Shown: positions 12,068 to 24,599, numbered from the stretch's first letter. The stretch is 64,000 nt of DNA from Sophora flavescens (GCA_030762895.1 CM061067.1:169072518-169136517), one strand, 5' to 3'. Notes: generated by a model from the sequence alone, not told the origin. Numbers and translations are program-made.

Positions 12068-13425
12068 TGATAAGTCTCTGGCTCATCTAGTTTTATGACT
12101 AGTATGACCGTGGTTTTGTGCCAATTATATCTCGTTTTCACCCAAATTAGGCTCGATTGTCCTCAAGCAAGGTTTTGAGTCCCTTAAGTAGTTTTAGGGT
12201 TATTTAGCCAGTTTTTGAGTCAAATAAAGCACTTATGGCTATTTCATGTTTTCAAGGTTGACTTAGAGTCCAAGGAATGAAGGAAACAATGGAAATTGCA
12301 ATCTGGAAACACTCGCCACGCGAGCGGATACTCGCCCGCGAGAGTGAGGACCAGCACTGTGCCGGAAAAGTCATGTTCTCTCTGCCTCGCCCGCGAGCTA
12401 TATCTCGCCTCGCGAGCCACGGAAGTCAGCAAGCATCACGGTCATCCCGTGATACCCATCACGGGCGTGAAGAGAAACCCCTGGAAGACAGAGACCATCA
12501 CGGCCTAGCCGTGATGAAGATCACGACCATGACAGGATAAGCACCCAAAGTCGAAGTAATCACGGCCTGGCCGTGATAGGCATCACTGGTGTGACAACCC
12601 AGATTTTGAAGACTCGCCTCGCGAGAATTCCACTCGCCTCGCGAGAACACAAATTCAAACTGGCGCCATTTTAATATTCGCCTCGCGAGAGGCCACTCGC
12701 CTCGCGAGAATGCGTAGATTTCGAAAGTTATAAATAGCATGTTTAGGGGCGAACGAAGGATCTTTTGCTAATCCTTGTTTTGAATTTCTCTCTGGTTGTT
12801 TTGCGTTTTTGATGGAGAACTAATCTCCCTAGGTTGATCTGCTGTAATCGGCTTCCACCAACACTTGAGGTCTTGTAATCCCCGATTTAATTTTCTTCTC
12901 TCTTTCAATGCTATTCGTTATTCTCTGTTTGCTGAATTCAGTTTGTACCGAATTAGTGTTGATTTATTTTCGATGATTTTATGTTCCTAAACTCAATCGC
13001 GTTTGCTTAATTCGCGTGCGTTCAATTCGTGTTTGCTTAATTCACGAAGGGCTTCATCCGTTTGCTTAATTCGGAATTAGGAATATATGTCCCGTAGTGT
13101 CGGTTTCGCTTGTTAATCGATGCTACAATCGAAAAGGGATTAGAATCCGCTCAGGGCATGGAATTACATGAACCGATGATAGTGGGAAACGAAACAACAG
13201 ATTAATTGTCTTAGTCTTATTTGATAATCACGTAATTTGCTCTGTTTTTATGCTGTTTTCATTCTGTTTTCCAATCAATTTCAAACCAAACACGCCCCCA
13301 AGAAAACTGATTTTCTGCGATAATAGCACTACAAGAGTCCTTGTGATACGATACCCGAGTTGTCGCATTCTAAACTACATTTTTACTAACTGCTCATCTT
13401 TTGACGCGTGCGCGACAGCGCGTCA
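12068..13425 (+). repeat. 3' LTR of the non-autonomous gypsy-type element
   Basis: It matches 8099-9454 along its whole length with few substitutions and 1-2 base indels, including within the palindromes (CTCGCCCGCGAG here where the 5' LTR has CTCGCCCCGCGAG). It ends CGCGTCA and is followed by the target duplicate CTTCT at 13426-13430, after which copia I gag resumes. Confidence 0.93.
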
Positions 13426-13430
13426 CTTCT

Positions 13431-16362
13431 CCTACAGAAAAAGAAGTTCAAGAGGGATAAGCCATTCAGAAGGTTCAACAAGGACAAGAACTTCAAAGAA
13501 TCCACTTCAACGGACAAAAGTCCAATTGTCTGCTATGAGTGCAAGAAGCCTGGTCACATCAAGGCTGAATGTTCTCAACTCAAGAAGGCCCTTTAAGAAA
13601 TTCTTCAAGAAGAATAAGAAAGGAATGATGGCTACTTGGGAGGATCTGGAGTCAACATCTTCTGATGAAGAAACAGAGGAAGAAGCCAATCTCTGTTTGA
13701 TGACCAACACTAACTCAGACTCAGATGATGAGGTACATCCTGACTATGAGGAATTACTTGATGCCTATAAGGAGTTGCTGGAGGAATCCAACTGCTTGTC
13801 TAAGGCCTACAAATCCCTCAAGAGAGAGTATGTAAAGTTCACCAGTGAGCATAAACAGAAATCTCAAGAGTGTGAGAAGCTGGCCAAAGAGAACAGTGAG
13901 CTGAAGACTGAAAAGTCTAATGAAGCTAAGATCTCGAGTGAAACATCACCATCTGAAGAAGTTGAAAAACTTCCACAGAAAGTGGAAGAGCTCACTTCTA
14001 ATCTTTCCAAATTTGTTAATGGTAGAGATAATCTGACTAAGCTACTTGGTTGTCAGAGGCACTCTCTTAACAAAGAAGGTATTGGATATATCCATCAAAC
14101 ACATCATAAAGTATCAATTAAAGCTTCTACTGTGTCTGTTAAGTAAACTGTAACCAAGTCTACACCTGTCTGTAACTTCTGTGGAAAAACTGGACATGTT
14201 ATGTCTAAGTGTATCCAAAAGAAGAGAAGGAAGTCTTCACAGACTCCTAGAACTAACAGAAAAGGACCCAGAAAAATATGGGTACCTAAAGATCAAATAA
14301 TTTTTGTTGCAGATGTCCTCAATAGAACAAAGAAAACACCACTGCTGGTACCTGGACAGTGGCTGCTCGCGTCATACGACAGAAGAAAGGTCGATGTTCT
14401 TAGACCTCCAACTTAAGAAAGGAGGACACGTTGCCTTCGGAGGGAATCAGAAAAGGGAAAGTTATAGGAATTGTTACTATTGTTGGTAAACCCCCTCTTC
14501 CCTCTATATCTAATGTTCTTATGGTTAAAGGATTAAGACACAATTTGCTTAGCATAAGGTTTTGATGTTTTCTTTACGAAGGATGTATGCATAGTTAAAG
14601 ACTGTTGTGGCAAAACCCTCTTTTCAACTAAAAGGCAACAAAATCTTTATAAGATTGAACTATCTGATCTCTCAGATCACAGTGTAACCTGTCTGATGTC
14701 TAAAGAGGATGAGAGATGGTTATGGCATAAGAAACTAGGACATGCTAGTATGAAACTAATTTCTGAATTAAAAAGGAATAATCTTATGAGAGGATTGTCT
14801 GATATTAGTTTTAAGAAAGATGTGCTGAGTGATGCATGTCAGAGAGGTAAACAGATAAAATCAAGTTTCAAATCTAAAAACCAAGTATCAACCTCTAGAC
14901 CTCTTCAGTTGTTACACATGGATCTATTTGGACCAGTTAGTGTTGCCAGCCTGGCTGGAAGAAAATATGGATTTGTCATAGTTGATGACTATTCTAGATA
15001 CACATGGGTACTTTTCCTAACACACAAGGATGAGTCTTTTAAGGTTTTCTCTGTATTATGCAAAAGAGTACAAAATGAGCAGGGTTTCTGTATTTCTACC
15101 CTTAGAAGTGATCATGGGGGAGAATTTGAAAATAAGCAGTTTAGACAGTTCTGTGAGGAGAATGGAATCTCTCACAATTTCTCTACACCTAGAACTCCAC
15201 AGCAAAATGGAGTGGTTGAGAGAAAGAACAGATCTCTGCAAGAGATGGCTAGATCTATGCTCAATAAAAATAATCTCCCTAAGTACTTCTAGGCAAAAGC
15301 TGTAAACACTGCTTGTTATGTACAAAACAGAATACTTATTAGGCCTTTTTTAAAAGGACTCCTTATGAATTGTGGAAAAGAAAAAGCCCCGACATATCTT
15401 ATTTTCATGCTTTTGGATGTGAATGTTTTATTCTGAACATTAGAGATAATCTTGGAAAGTTTGATTCTAAGGTAGATAAAGGTATTTTCATAGGTTATTC
15501 TGAAATGTCTAAGGCTTTTAGAGTTTACAATTCAAGAACTTGTATTATTGAAGAATCTGTTCATGTTAAATTCAATGATGGATTGAAGACTGATAAAGAA
15601 CTATCGGATCTAGAAGATGATCTTGCAGGTCTTGATATAAACAAGCCAGAAAGTCAACAACCCGATCTGACCAAAACAAAACCCGTGCTTGAGGCTAACA
15701 GACAAGTGGAACAAACAAGTCAGCACACAAGTCAAGATCTTCATGATGATCTCAAAAGGAATTGAAAGTTCAACACTCATCAACCTAAGGATCTTATTAT
15801 TGGAAATCCTTCTGAATGAGTAAGAACCAGATCCACATTTAGAGAATCAAGCAGTGTGGCCTTTATGTCAGATTTGGAGCCTAAACGCATTGAAGAAGCT
15901 CCTGAGGATGAAAGCTGGATTCTTGCTATGCAAGAAGAACTTAACCAGTTCATCAGAAATGATGTCTGGACTCTTGTCTCTAAGCCTAAAAACAAGTCTA
16001 TTATTGGATGAAGATGGTAAAGTTGTTAGAAATAAGGCAAGGTTAGTATTTCAAGGCTATAACCAACAAGAAGGTATTGATTATGCTGAAACCTTTGCAC
16101 CTGTAGCTAGAATAGAAGCCATACGCATTTTAATGTCATACGATGCACAGCACTAAATTACCCTGTTTCAAATGGATGTAAAAAGTGCTTTTCTAAATGG
16201 TATAATTGAAGAAGAAGTGTATGTTAAACAACCCCCTGGTTTTGAGGATACTGATAAACCAGATCACATTTTCAAACTTAAAAAGGCATTATATGGTTTG
16301 AAACAAGTACCTAGAGCATAGTATGATAGACTCGGTTCTTTTCTCTTGCATAATGGTTTAAT
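13431..16362 (+). pseudogene. gag-pol: Copia I gag C-terminus and pol (protease, integrase, partial RT), broken
   Basis: It opens with a CCHC knuckle (CYECKKPGHIKAEC) and a Glu/Lys-rich coiled-coil region (about 13620-14010). A second knuckle follows (CNFCGKTGHVMSKC, about 14171-14212). The protease DSG site lies near 14350-14375, out of frame with gag. The GAG-pre-integrase HHCC region (LWHKKLGHASMKL) starts at about 14720. The integrase core (MDLFGPV, LRSDHGGEFEN, TPQQNGVVERKN) runs to about 15290, where a TAG interrupts. RT starts at about 15850 and breaks off at about 16360, before the YVDD box. Stops include TAG at 15290-15292 and 16319-16321. A 33-bp gap near 16010 is evident against copia II. 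Confidence 0.9.
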
Positions 16363-16980
16363 GGTGATATTTATGTTTCAGAGTTGACCGTTGTGCCTTA
16401 ATGGTCAATGTACCATTTAGAGTTGATCATTGTGCCTTAATGGACGATGTGCCATTTTGATTTGTTGACCATCGTGCCAGGATGTTTGGGCGATGTGCCA
16501 TTTGTCTTGTTGACCATTGTGCCGGGAGTTCGGGTAATGTGCCATTACGTGGTTGACCATTGTACCAAGAGTTTGGACGATGTGTCATTCCAAAGCCTGA
16601 CCAGCTCATTTATTTGTTGAGTGAATCTCTGGGATATTAGGTATAAAGATTATATGATTATCTGTGAAATGTCATTAATCTTTTGTGAATGATATTGACT
16701 GTTCCAATGTGGAACCCATTGGTAAATTACTTGTGATTTCTGAGAAATTTATGTTGTTATGACTATATATGTCTATATGTTGTTTTGGTGTGTCACATAT
16801 GTAATTATCGTGCTTAGATCCATATATTGGGGTCTCACCCTTACAATATATCAGGTTTTACTCGTTTTTGCCGTTGTACCTTGGTACTGGCAGTAGATGG
16901 TGCGGAGGAAGTCTTAACTTCAATCGGGGATACAAATCTTGATCCTTGAAGAGGTCGGTGATAGTGGTGAGAACTACAGA
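16363..16980 (+). repeat. Direct duplication, copy 1
   Basis: About 620 bp here recurs at 18450-19066 with few differences, from GTGATATT(T/C)ATGTTTCAG to GTGAGAACTACAGA. Each copy starts with roughly 40-bp tandem repeats of TTGACCATTGTGCC and ATGTGCCATT. Copy 1 abuts the broken end of copia I. Confidence 0.9.
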
Positions 16981-18221
16981 TCAAAGTCTCTAAGCAATGT
17001 TTTTTGGTCATGACCGAATTGGATATTTTGGAGGATTGGAATATTTTATTTCAATTCTTGTAACCTAAGTGTTGATTTAGGGTTTTAAGTGATTAGGAAT
17101 CACTAATCCAAAAGCTTAGGAATTTTAGAGATTTTTAGCCCTAAAATCACACCAAGGCTGAAACCAACATGTAGGTAATTAGGTGTTCTTAAGTTGTTTA
17201 AATTGTTGATTTGTTGTTGTAATTGTTGAAGGATAACATTTGTTTTGAGTACCCGAGTTCGTGGAGGAAACTGGATTTGAAACCAAGATTTTGTTGGATA
17301 GGAACTTGAATCTTCAAGAGGTAAGAGAAGCTTGTCTGAGGGATTTTCCCCGATAATTATATGTGTGATTGGTGAATTATTTGTAATATTTGGTTGAGAT
17401 TCACGGTGGTTGTTTAACTTTGTGTTAAGCTGTGATTTTATCTGTGGTTAGTTATTTGCAGTTATGTATTATAGTGCTTTGATGCATAATCTGTCTGGGT
17501 TAATTACTATAATATCGTGATGAATTGTTGACATGAATTTATTGTTGATGTGGATTGTGGATTGGAAAGCCTGACAGTCGTCAGAGCTTAATTAAATAAT
17601 AGGTTAAAAGCATTTAAAAGCATTTTATAAATTAATAAGTTTAATTCAGTGGAAATAGTAATATATTATTACTTAATTTATTATTTGGTAAAAAAATGGG
17701 AAAAAGTAAAAAAATATTATTATTTTAATGATTTAACGGTGAAATAGCGTTTTAAGAGTCACAGTGAGGACGTAACCGTGAAAATATCTCAGCACTGCTA
17801 ATTTTCACATAAGGAATTTCTAAATATTAGAAAATATTTTTTTAAGAGAAAAAGTTTCAAAAATAATTTTATTACAGTGTTGGAAAAATTGTTTTACGAC
17901 AAAAGTCATCTTTTAACCTAAAAACGTTTTAAAACGGCAAACGACGGACAATTCCGCCAATATTTGCGAAAGTATTCTTAAAAAGGGTAATAGTGAGAAT
18001 TTGTCTCAAACGAGGTTCCCAAGTTCAAATTATTGATTTTTGAACGAAAACGAGTTTCTTAGCAAGTTGATGAAGGAAGTTATAGTAGTAATGATTTTAT
18101 GAAGATTAGACATTATTTCGGGAAAAAGGGTTTCCAAAAGAAAATGAATTTCAATATGGTTTGACATTTTGTAAACGAGTTACAACATAAATGGTTTTTG
18201 TAAACGAGTTTTACTCAACGG

Positions 18222-19066
18222 TATATTTGTTAGTCATGATATCTCAATGATATTCATGTTATAATTGATTTGTTAGTCATGATATCCTGATGATATTCAT
18301 GTTTCAGTGTATGTGTTGATTATGGTATCTTTATGTCATTCAGGTCTGGATGTATTTGTTAGTCATGATATCTTGAAGATATTCATGTAACAATGTATTT
18401 TAGTATCTCTATTTTATTCATGTTTCGTAATTGTTAGTAATGGTATCAAGGTGATATTCATGTTTCAGAGTTGACCATTGTGCCTTAATGGTCAATGTGC
18501 CATTTAGAGTTGATCATTGTGCCTTAATGGACGATGTGCCATTTGATTTGTCGACCATCGTGCCAGGATGTTTGGGCGATGTGCCATTTGTCTTGTTGAC
18601 CATTGTACCGGGAGTTCGGATAATGTGCCATTATGTGGTTGACCATTGTACCAAGAGTTTGGACAATGTGCCATTCCAGAGCCTGATCAGCTCATTTATT
18701 TGTTGAGTGAATCTCCAGGAGATTAGGTATAAAGATTAGATGATTATCTGTGAAATGTCATTAATCTTTTGTGAATGATATTGATTGTTCCAATGTGAAA
18801 CCCATTGGTAAATTACTTGTGATTTCTGAGAAATTTATATTGTTATGACTATATATGTCTATATGTTGTTTTAGTGTGTCACGCATGTAGTTATCATGCT
18901 TATACCCATATATTGGGGTCTCACCCTTACAATATATCAGGTTTTACTCGTTTTTGCCGTTGTACCTTGGTACCGGCGGTAGATGGTGCGGAGGAAGTCT
19001 TAACTTCAATCGGGGATACTAATCTTGATCCTTGAAGAGGTCGGTAATAGTGGTGAGAACTACAGA
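18222..19066 (+). repeat. Direct duplication copy 2, preceded by a short tandem repeat
   Basis: 18222-18450 holds about four diverged copies of a roughly 60-bp unit with TTAGTCATGATATC and GATATTCATGT. 18450-19066 is the second copy of the 620-bp block also found at 16363-16980. From 19067 the sequence is unique again and runs to the outer element's end at 19451. Confidence 0.85.
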
Positions 19067-19451
19067 GTTCTTCCATCTGGTGTCTCATAGAGTGACCACC
19101 TTAGGAGTATTGGTTGGGTTGTATATTTAAAATGGTAGTTAAATGTGGTGTTGTGAGTTAACTTTTGGTATAATTTTCTCTTTTTGAAAATGGAAACTCT
19201 TTGAGAAAACTGTATAGGTCGTGAAGGTTCTTGTTGTGAATGTGAGTATTTCCTCATGTGAGGAGATGTACAATATGATTTTACTGTCTCATGTATGTAT
19301 CATGGTTTTACAGAGCGTTCTCGTAGAACAAAATTTTTTACACCCGAGTTTTCTGACCTAAAGTAAGTTAATTTTCCCGAAGCAACCAGCAAATAACTTT
19401 TTAATTTATTTCCGCACGGGTTACAAAGTAATACCCAAGGGGGGTGTTACA

Positions 19452-21620
19452 TCAGAAAGGTAGTGACTGGGGTATTTTTGTAACAACACTTAGGGTTAAA
19501 TCACTTGGTTCGATATCTTTTTTTTCATTTTTGTTTTTATTCCCAAATTTTAACCGAGCCATTCATTACCTTTTGTTTCTTGGTGCTACAAATTAGAAAC
19601 CTTCTGAACCCCACCCCCCTATTGCGCCGTTTTGGACAGAAAGAAAGAGAGTGGAAGAGAAAGACAAAGGGAGGAGAGAGAGGGTTGTCCGAGAGCATGG
19701 CTGTCGTCGTTTCCGGTCGGTGGGCGAAGTCTATGGCGTTTTCGGTCGGGGATCACTGCAACGACGCAAGGCTGGTGGTGTCCCCGTTGCGGGATACAGG
19801 CTTGCGGCGACGGACGATCTCGCATCGCGGAGGTTTTGTTGTGCTTCGGAGCAACGCTGGCGGCGTCTACGCTAAGTCATAGACGCTTGCGGTGGCGGAC
19901 AGTTTCAACACGCAAGGGTGCGGCTCTGTTGTGGTGCATAACAACGTCGGCCGCGTCTCCGGTGCGGCTCTGTTTTCCATTCTGAAGAGGATGATAAAAT
20001 GTCAGTTATTTCCCTCTTTGAATGTTACAAATTGAATGCTCTAATCTTCAACAACTATCAAGCTATTAATCCACCACCGATTGACCCAATGTATTGATGC
20101 ACAATTGATTTTTGGGTGATAAACTAGTAACTAAAATATTGCACCAAGGAGTCTACAAATATGCCTTGCTATTGTCACCTAGGTATAAGAAAGACTTCTA
20201 GGAAGCCTCATTTTGTAAAACTGCTACATATTAATTGTGTTTAAACATTAAAATACAACTAATGTTGTGTTAACAAATATAAATAGCTTTAATTTTGTAA
20301 ATGGATAAATAACTATAAAAGTATGATAACTATATATGTATTGTTTGTCACTCTCTTTTCTAATCTTGAACCCATTCCTATTCTTCTTTTCACCATAATA
20401 GACCTCTTCTCCTTTTCTGGAAGAGACAAGGTAATAATGTCCATGAACTCACCGTATCTTATCTAACTCAGCACTCACTTGCAAAAGAAAGATGTTTAGG
20501 AATCCTATCTACCCACCCTTATTTTCCCATATTTTGTTTCTTTTTACCGTGTCTCTATTGACATGATAATAAGTCCCCCTCCCATGTTATTATTATCACT
20601 CTTATGTATTATTTTTCTTCATTCTCTACTTTCTATTTTTCCAATCTTTAAAGGAGCTTGATATGGTTATCGGTCCATGGAGCCAGTTGTACATGATTTT
20701 ACTAAGTTCTACTCCCATATGTCGTTGTACTAATCGTTAACTGAAGTTGTAGAATATTAAACTTCATTTAGCTTAAAGTCATGTTTATCGTTGTAGCTAG
20801 ACATCATAAGTTGACCCTTTTGTACTTTGTTCTACTAACTTTAACTGCTCTCAGCTCTTTAATTTGTTTTCCCTATATTTTATTATGTTTGTATAGTTAC
20901 AAAATGAAATTGAGTGGTTTTAGATGTGTCTCGACGAATACTTTTTTGTCCATGCATATCAGTCTGCGGTGTTTGCATCGTTCTCAGGTATGAAATCTTC
21001 TGAAAATTTTTTGCACGCTTACATAATACTTCAAGGCCAAGTTTTTGCAAAACAATGTCCAACATGCATTTATAGATGCATCTGAAAAAGTTTCCATGTC
21101 AAACACAAATGACAATATTACAGTTTTTTAAAATTCCCTCATTTTAAAAACAAACATCACTCTATTCAAACGGTGCAATGCTAAAATGTTAGAGTACTTT
21201 TAAAATGACTATTTGCTTGTATAAGCAACCATGCCTAGAGTTTGATATCATGTCATTAGAGCTCCAACAATATTATGAATCGGTTCTTATTTCTTAAGGA
21301 ATTCTCATTGGAGATGTCCTAAGAAAACAGTTAAAAAGTATTGAAAAAATGGGGTAATATGAATAATAAATCAAACAAATCAAAATTGAGAAAAGTGGGT
21401 CGTGAGGACATAGTGCTATATTCTTTTTAAATTTATATTTTCTACATGAATTAATTATGTATATATCATTTATATTTTAAATATTTTAAAATGTCTTTTT
21501 TTAAATAAAAAAATAACCAAGCAATGCACGAAGAACTTGATAGTATATAATAAAAAGTATAATATTTAACATTACAACAAACTTAAGAATATACATTTTT
21601 CATTTAATATTTTTTATGGA
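19452..21620. other. Intergenic, no recognisable gene
   Basis: A GC-rich patch at 19600-19990 has overlapping short frames on both strands (up to 125 codons) preceded by a purine-rich AGAGAG leader-like stretch. No domain is evident and no splice model extends it, so I do not call a gene. The rest is AT-rich with polypyrimidine runs around 20340-20640. Confidence 0.45.
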
Positions 21621-21798
21621 TTTAATTGGTATGTACTGACAGTGTAAAGATTTTTTACACCGTTAATCAATTAGAATCAGAAATTGACAGAGATCATTAA
21701 AAATGTTTGATTTTTATCTTAACTACCTTAAGTTATCTTATCCACACCATGATCTCTGCAGTGTAAAAAACTTTACAATATCACAACATACAAATTAA
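21621..21798. mobile_element. MITE-like inverted repeat, about 178 bp
   Basis: The left arm TTTAATTGGTATGTACTGAC and the right arm, reverse complement of CACAACATACAAATTAAA, match imperfectly. An inner pair, AGTGTAAAGATTTTTTACAC and GTGTAAAAAACTTTAC, reinforces the palindrome. No coding sequence. The superfamily was not determined. Confidence 0.65.
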
Positions 21799-21965
21799 AC
21801 TCACTTTATTTTTTATTTTGGAAAGTGTTCTTAACTCCCAAAACATTTGTTAACATCAATCCACTTAAACAACTGTGACCTTTTTTATACTGTTCACAGA
21901 ACAGTAATATGACATGTCAACCCATGAAATTTTTGGTATTATTTTAATTTCAATATCAATCAATA

Positions 21966-21969
<4 letters not shown>

Positions 21970-22015
<46 letters not shown>

Positions 22016-22129
22016 TTTATTATATTTTAATATTTATATATAATTTAATAGTTTAATATTTTAATATTATATATATATATATTTAATATATTTTAATATT
22101 CATATGTAATTTAATAATTCAATATTTTA

Positions 22130-22163
<34 letters not shown>

Positions 22164-22175
22164 ATATATATATAC
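21970..22175. repeat. AT-rich microsatellite region
   Basis: Long runs of (TA)n at 21970-22010, 22065-22085 and 22130-22175 are separated by TTTAATATTTAATA-type sequence. Another (TA)n run lies at about 22500-22530. Confidence 0.9.
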
Positions 22176-22184
22176 ATATTAATA

Positions 22185-22496
22185 TTTTCGGTTCCAAATC
22201 GAACCGAACCAATTTTGATTGGTTCAGATTTTTATATTATTTTATTATTGACTTTTCAAAGTTTACAATTTTTAAAAAATGTTTTAGCTAGGAAACGTAG
22301 CAAACTACAGTGTTATTCGGAAAGTTTAGTGGCGTAACCCTGAACCAATAATTTGATGAACCGAAACAATTAAAATGGTTCGTATTTTTTTTTGTGTTTG
22401 AGTCTGCAGTCTGAACAGAGACAAGTCAAACCCAATGGTCACTGGTTCGGTTACAAGGTTCAAGAATTTGGAACCGAACAAATTACTATAATTTAG

Positions 22497-22535
<39 letters not shown>

Positions 22536-23058
22536 TATTATATTTAAACATTTTTATATTTTAATATATATTTTACTTTTATATATAATTTTTAATATTT
22601 TCAAATCCAAACCAAACCGAACCCAACCAATTTTGAATATTTTGGATTTTTATATTATTTAATTATTGACTTTTTAAAGTTTATATATTTTTTTGTTTTT
22701 ATCTGTTTTCAGGCAGAAAAGGTAGCAAAGCTATCGTGTTCTTCGAAAAAGTTTAGGAGGCGTAAACTCGAACAAATTTTGATTGGTTCGGATTTTATAT
22801 TATTTTATTATTGACTTTGTAAAGTTTATAAATCTTTTTAATATGTTTTTAGCCAGAAAAGGTAGCAAAGCTACCGTGTTCTTCGAGAAAGTTTAAGGGC
22901 GTAAATTCGAACCAATAATTCGTTGAACCCGAAAATTCGAACCGAACCAATTAATTTGGTTCGCATTTTTTTTTTGTGTTCAGGTCCGATTCGATTCGAA
23001 TCGAACCAAACCCGACAATCATTGGTCCGGTTATCTGGTTCAAGGATTTTGGAACCAC
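22185..23058. repeat. Three diverged copies of a repeat rich in GAACCGAACC
   Basis: Copies near 22185-22480, 22600-22770 and 22771-23058 share the order ATTTTTATATTATTTTATTATTGACTTT, AGCCAGAAAAGGTAGCAAAGCT, GTGTTCTTCG, AAGTTTA and GGCGTAA. The first and third also share the GGTTCG block and the GGTTCAAG ending. The GGTTCGGTTCGAACC-type ends resemble subterminal repeats of hAT elements, but clean ends and target duplications were not found. Confidence 0.7.
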
Positions 23059-23633
23059 TAGTGTCTCACTCTTGCAAGACGACTGATATCACTGATAAAG
23101 GTGTTTCATGTAAGAATGCCAAGATTGATTTTTGAGTATTATTGGGTATTTACTAAACCAAAATTACGTTGATCCTTTTAAATATTACTTTTAAAGATCC
23201 AAATAGGTTACCTTTTAACAAAATGACGCTGATCCTTTTACTGGGCTTTCATTAAACTAAAAACATGCTAGGCAAAGATATGGATTGTGGCCACAACATA
23301 TTGTAGAAAGCCTTATATATTTTTTGTTTATTTATATAAATATAAATAAATTTTATATTGTATCTGTACTACATTACTACCTATCAATACAATGTAACAA
23401 TATAAATACAAGACTTTGTTGTAAATGTAGCAATATATATATATATAAAAGAATATTTAATTTTGGATGCTTCATTTCATCTAATTTTTCAGTTCATATG
23501 GTGTACAATTTTCTTTCAAATCCATTAAAATTATTAAACATTTATTCAATTTGTTTGAAGAAAAAATTGACTCGTATGTACGCACAGGTGAAAAATACTA
23601 ATTTAGCTTCATGTTGCAATTGTTAACTCAATA

Positions 23634-24308
23634 TAGGGGTGGCAAAGCGGGGCAACCCGACCCGGCTCTCCCCGCCGCCAACTCGCCTAAAACGGGGCGG
23701 GGCGGGACGGGTTGAATTATGAAAATGAGTTGAAAATCACCCCCCGTCCTGTCCTGTGGTGGTTGGTGGGTTGGCCCGCCAAAAAAAAATTTAAATAGTT
23801 AATTACTTAAATTATCTTTAAAATAATCATATTTCCACTTGAAAATGATTTAAATTAATGAAAAATTACCAATACAAAGATCTAGACTTACTTGTTTAAT
23901 TATGAGAACCTAAATTATATATGACACCATTTTTCTAACAATCACCGTGTACTCATGTAGTGACTATTAAAACCATAACTAGCATAATAACATTAAAACT
24001 TAAAAGGCTAAAAATAAAACATGTATTAGTCTAATAAGTCCAATAATCCATTAGTCCAATAATCAAAAGTATATAACCACCCTAAACTAAAAACGAGAAC
24101 TTAAAAAAAGTTAAAATAGCCTTTTAAAAAAAAAAAAAAAAACTCGACGGGCCAACCTGCCCTGCCCCACTCCCACCCTATTTTCGTGGTGGGTTAGGCG
24201 GGGCTGATCATGACGGGTTGGTGGGTTGAAATCTCTACCCCACCCTGCAAAAAAAAAAACGGGTTAGACGGATTGGTCAGTCGGGCTCAACCTATTTTGT
24301 CATCCGTA
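23634..24308. mobile_element. hAT-type non-autonomous element (MITE)
   Basis: The left end is TAGGGGTGGCAAAGCGGGG and the right end CCTATTTTGTCATCCGTA, imperfect inverted repeats of the hAT consensus. Flanking 8-mers ACTCAATA (23626-23633) and ACTCAATT (24309-24316) match at 7 of 8 positions, and 8 bp is the hAT duplication length. GC-rich subterminal repeats (GGGGCGGG, ACGGGTTGG) surround an AT-rich core with no coding. Confidence 0.8.
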
Positions 24309-24493
24309 ACTCAATTGTTATATGTAGAACAGTGAAAAATTGCTCATGCAAGGAAAAAAAAAAAAACAAAAGAATAGTGAAAAACATTGTATTGTTCTTT
24401 AAATATATTTGAATCTATATATATTTTGGATAAAAGTTTTATCAAAGTGCCCCGATCCCCGAAGTAATGTATTTTAAACCGAATATAGGAAAT

Positions 24494-24500
24494 CAAAAAA
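24494..24500 (-). terminator. Pol III terminator of tRNA-Leu
   Basis: Six consecutive T residues on the minus strand start immediately after the tRNA discriminator base. Confidence 0.85.

Positions 24501-24580
<80 letters not shown>
24501..24580 (-). tRNA. tRNA-Leu(UAG): tRNA-Leu (anticodon UAG)
   Basis: Read on the minus strand it begins GACAGTTTGGCCGAGTGGTC and ends with the T-arm GGTTCAAATCC and acceptor AGCTGTC plus discriminator A. The acceptor pairs over seven positions with one G-U. The anticodon stem CCAGA/TCTGG closes the loop TTTAGGC, giving anticodon TAG, which reads CUA. The long variable arm (class II) and the A box TGGCCGAGTGG fit leucine. A TTTTTT run directly after the 3' end is the Pol III terminator. 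CAA lies just upstream, as in many plant tRNA genes. No intron. It lies about 190 bp from the hAT-type MITE. Confidence 0.97.
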
Positions 24581-24582
<2 letters not shown>

Positions 24583-24599
24583 GCTGGGAGAAGTGTCGC

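Larger units (their letters stand above)
8099..13425 (+). mobile_element. Complete non-autonomous Ty3/gypsy-type LTR element inside copia I gag
   Basis: Two near-identical LTRs (8099-9454 and 12068-13425) bound an internal region of about 2.6 kb. The primer site just after the 5' LTR matches the tRNA-Asp type of Athila/Tat-like gypsy elements. A purine-rich AAGTTTGGGGT tract precedes the 3' LTR. A perfect 5-bp target duplication CTTCT flanks it (8094-8098 and 13426-13430). There is no reverse transcriptase, integrase or protease. The only sizeable frame is the unknown ORF at 9550-10698. It must have been mobilised by enzymes from another element. The LTRs differ only by scattered substitutions and small indels, so it is younger than copia I. 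Confidence 0.93.
5525..16362 (+). mobile_element. Copia I: 3'-truncated Ty1/copia retrotransposon, interrupted by a gypsy-type element
   Basis: It runs 5' LTR, primer site, gag, pol, and stops abruptly inside reverse transcriptase near 16360, where sequence of the outer element resumes. RNase H and the 3' LTR are absent. Gene order within pol is protease, integrase, reverse transcriptase, which defines Ty1/copia. A second copy of the same family lies at 36544-45442 and shows what is missing. The non-autonomous element 8099-13425 sits inside gag. Removing it and one CTTCT copy makes gag collinear with the second copy. Multiple stops and frameshifts make it inactive. Confidence 0.9.
4811..19451. 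mobile_element. Outer LTR-type element (possible solo LTR) hosting nested insertions
   Basis: The left end reads TGTAACACCCCG and the right end GGGGGTGTTACA, giving a 9-bp inverted terminal match with TG...CA ends as in LTRs. The flanking 5-mers are TCAGG (left) and TCAGA (right), a near-match expected of an old target duplication. With nested copia I (5525-16362) removed, about 3.8 kb remains with no coding capacity, so a large solo LTR with an internal duplication (16363-16980 versus 18450-19066) is the simplest reading. The alternatives are a rearranged full element or an unrelated repeat. The left fragment 4811-5524 and right fragment 16363-19451 show no clear long similarity to each other. 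Confidence 0.5.
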
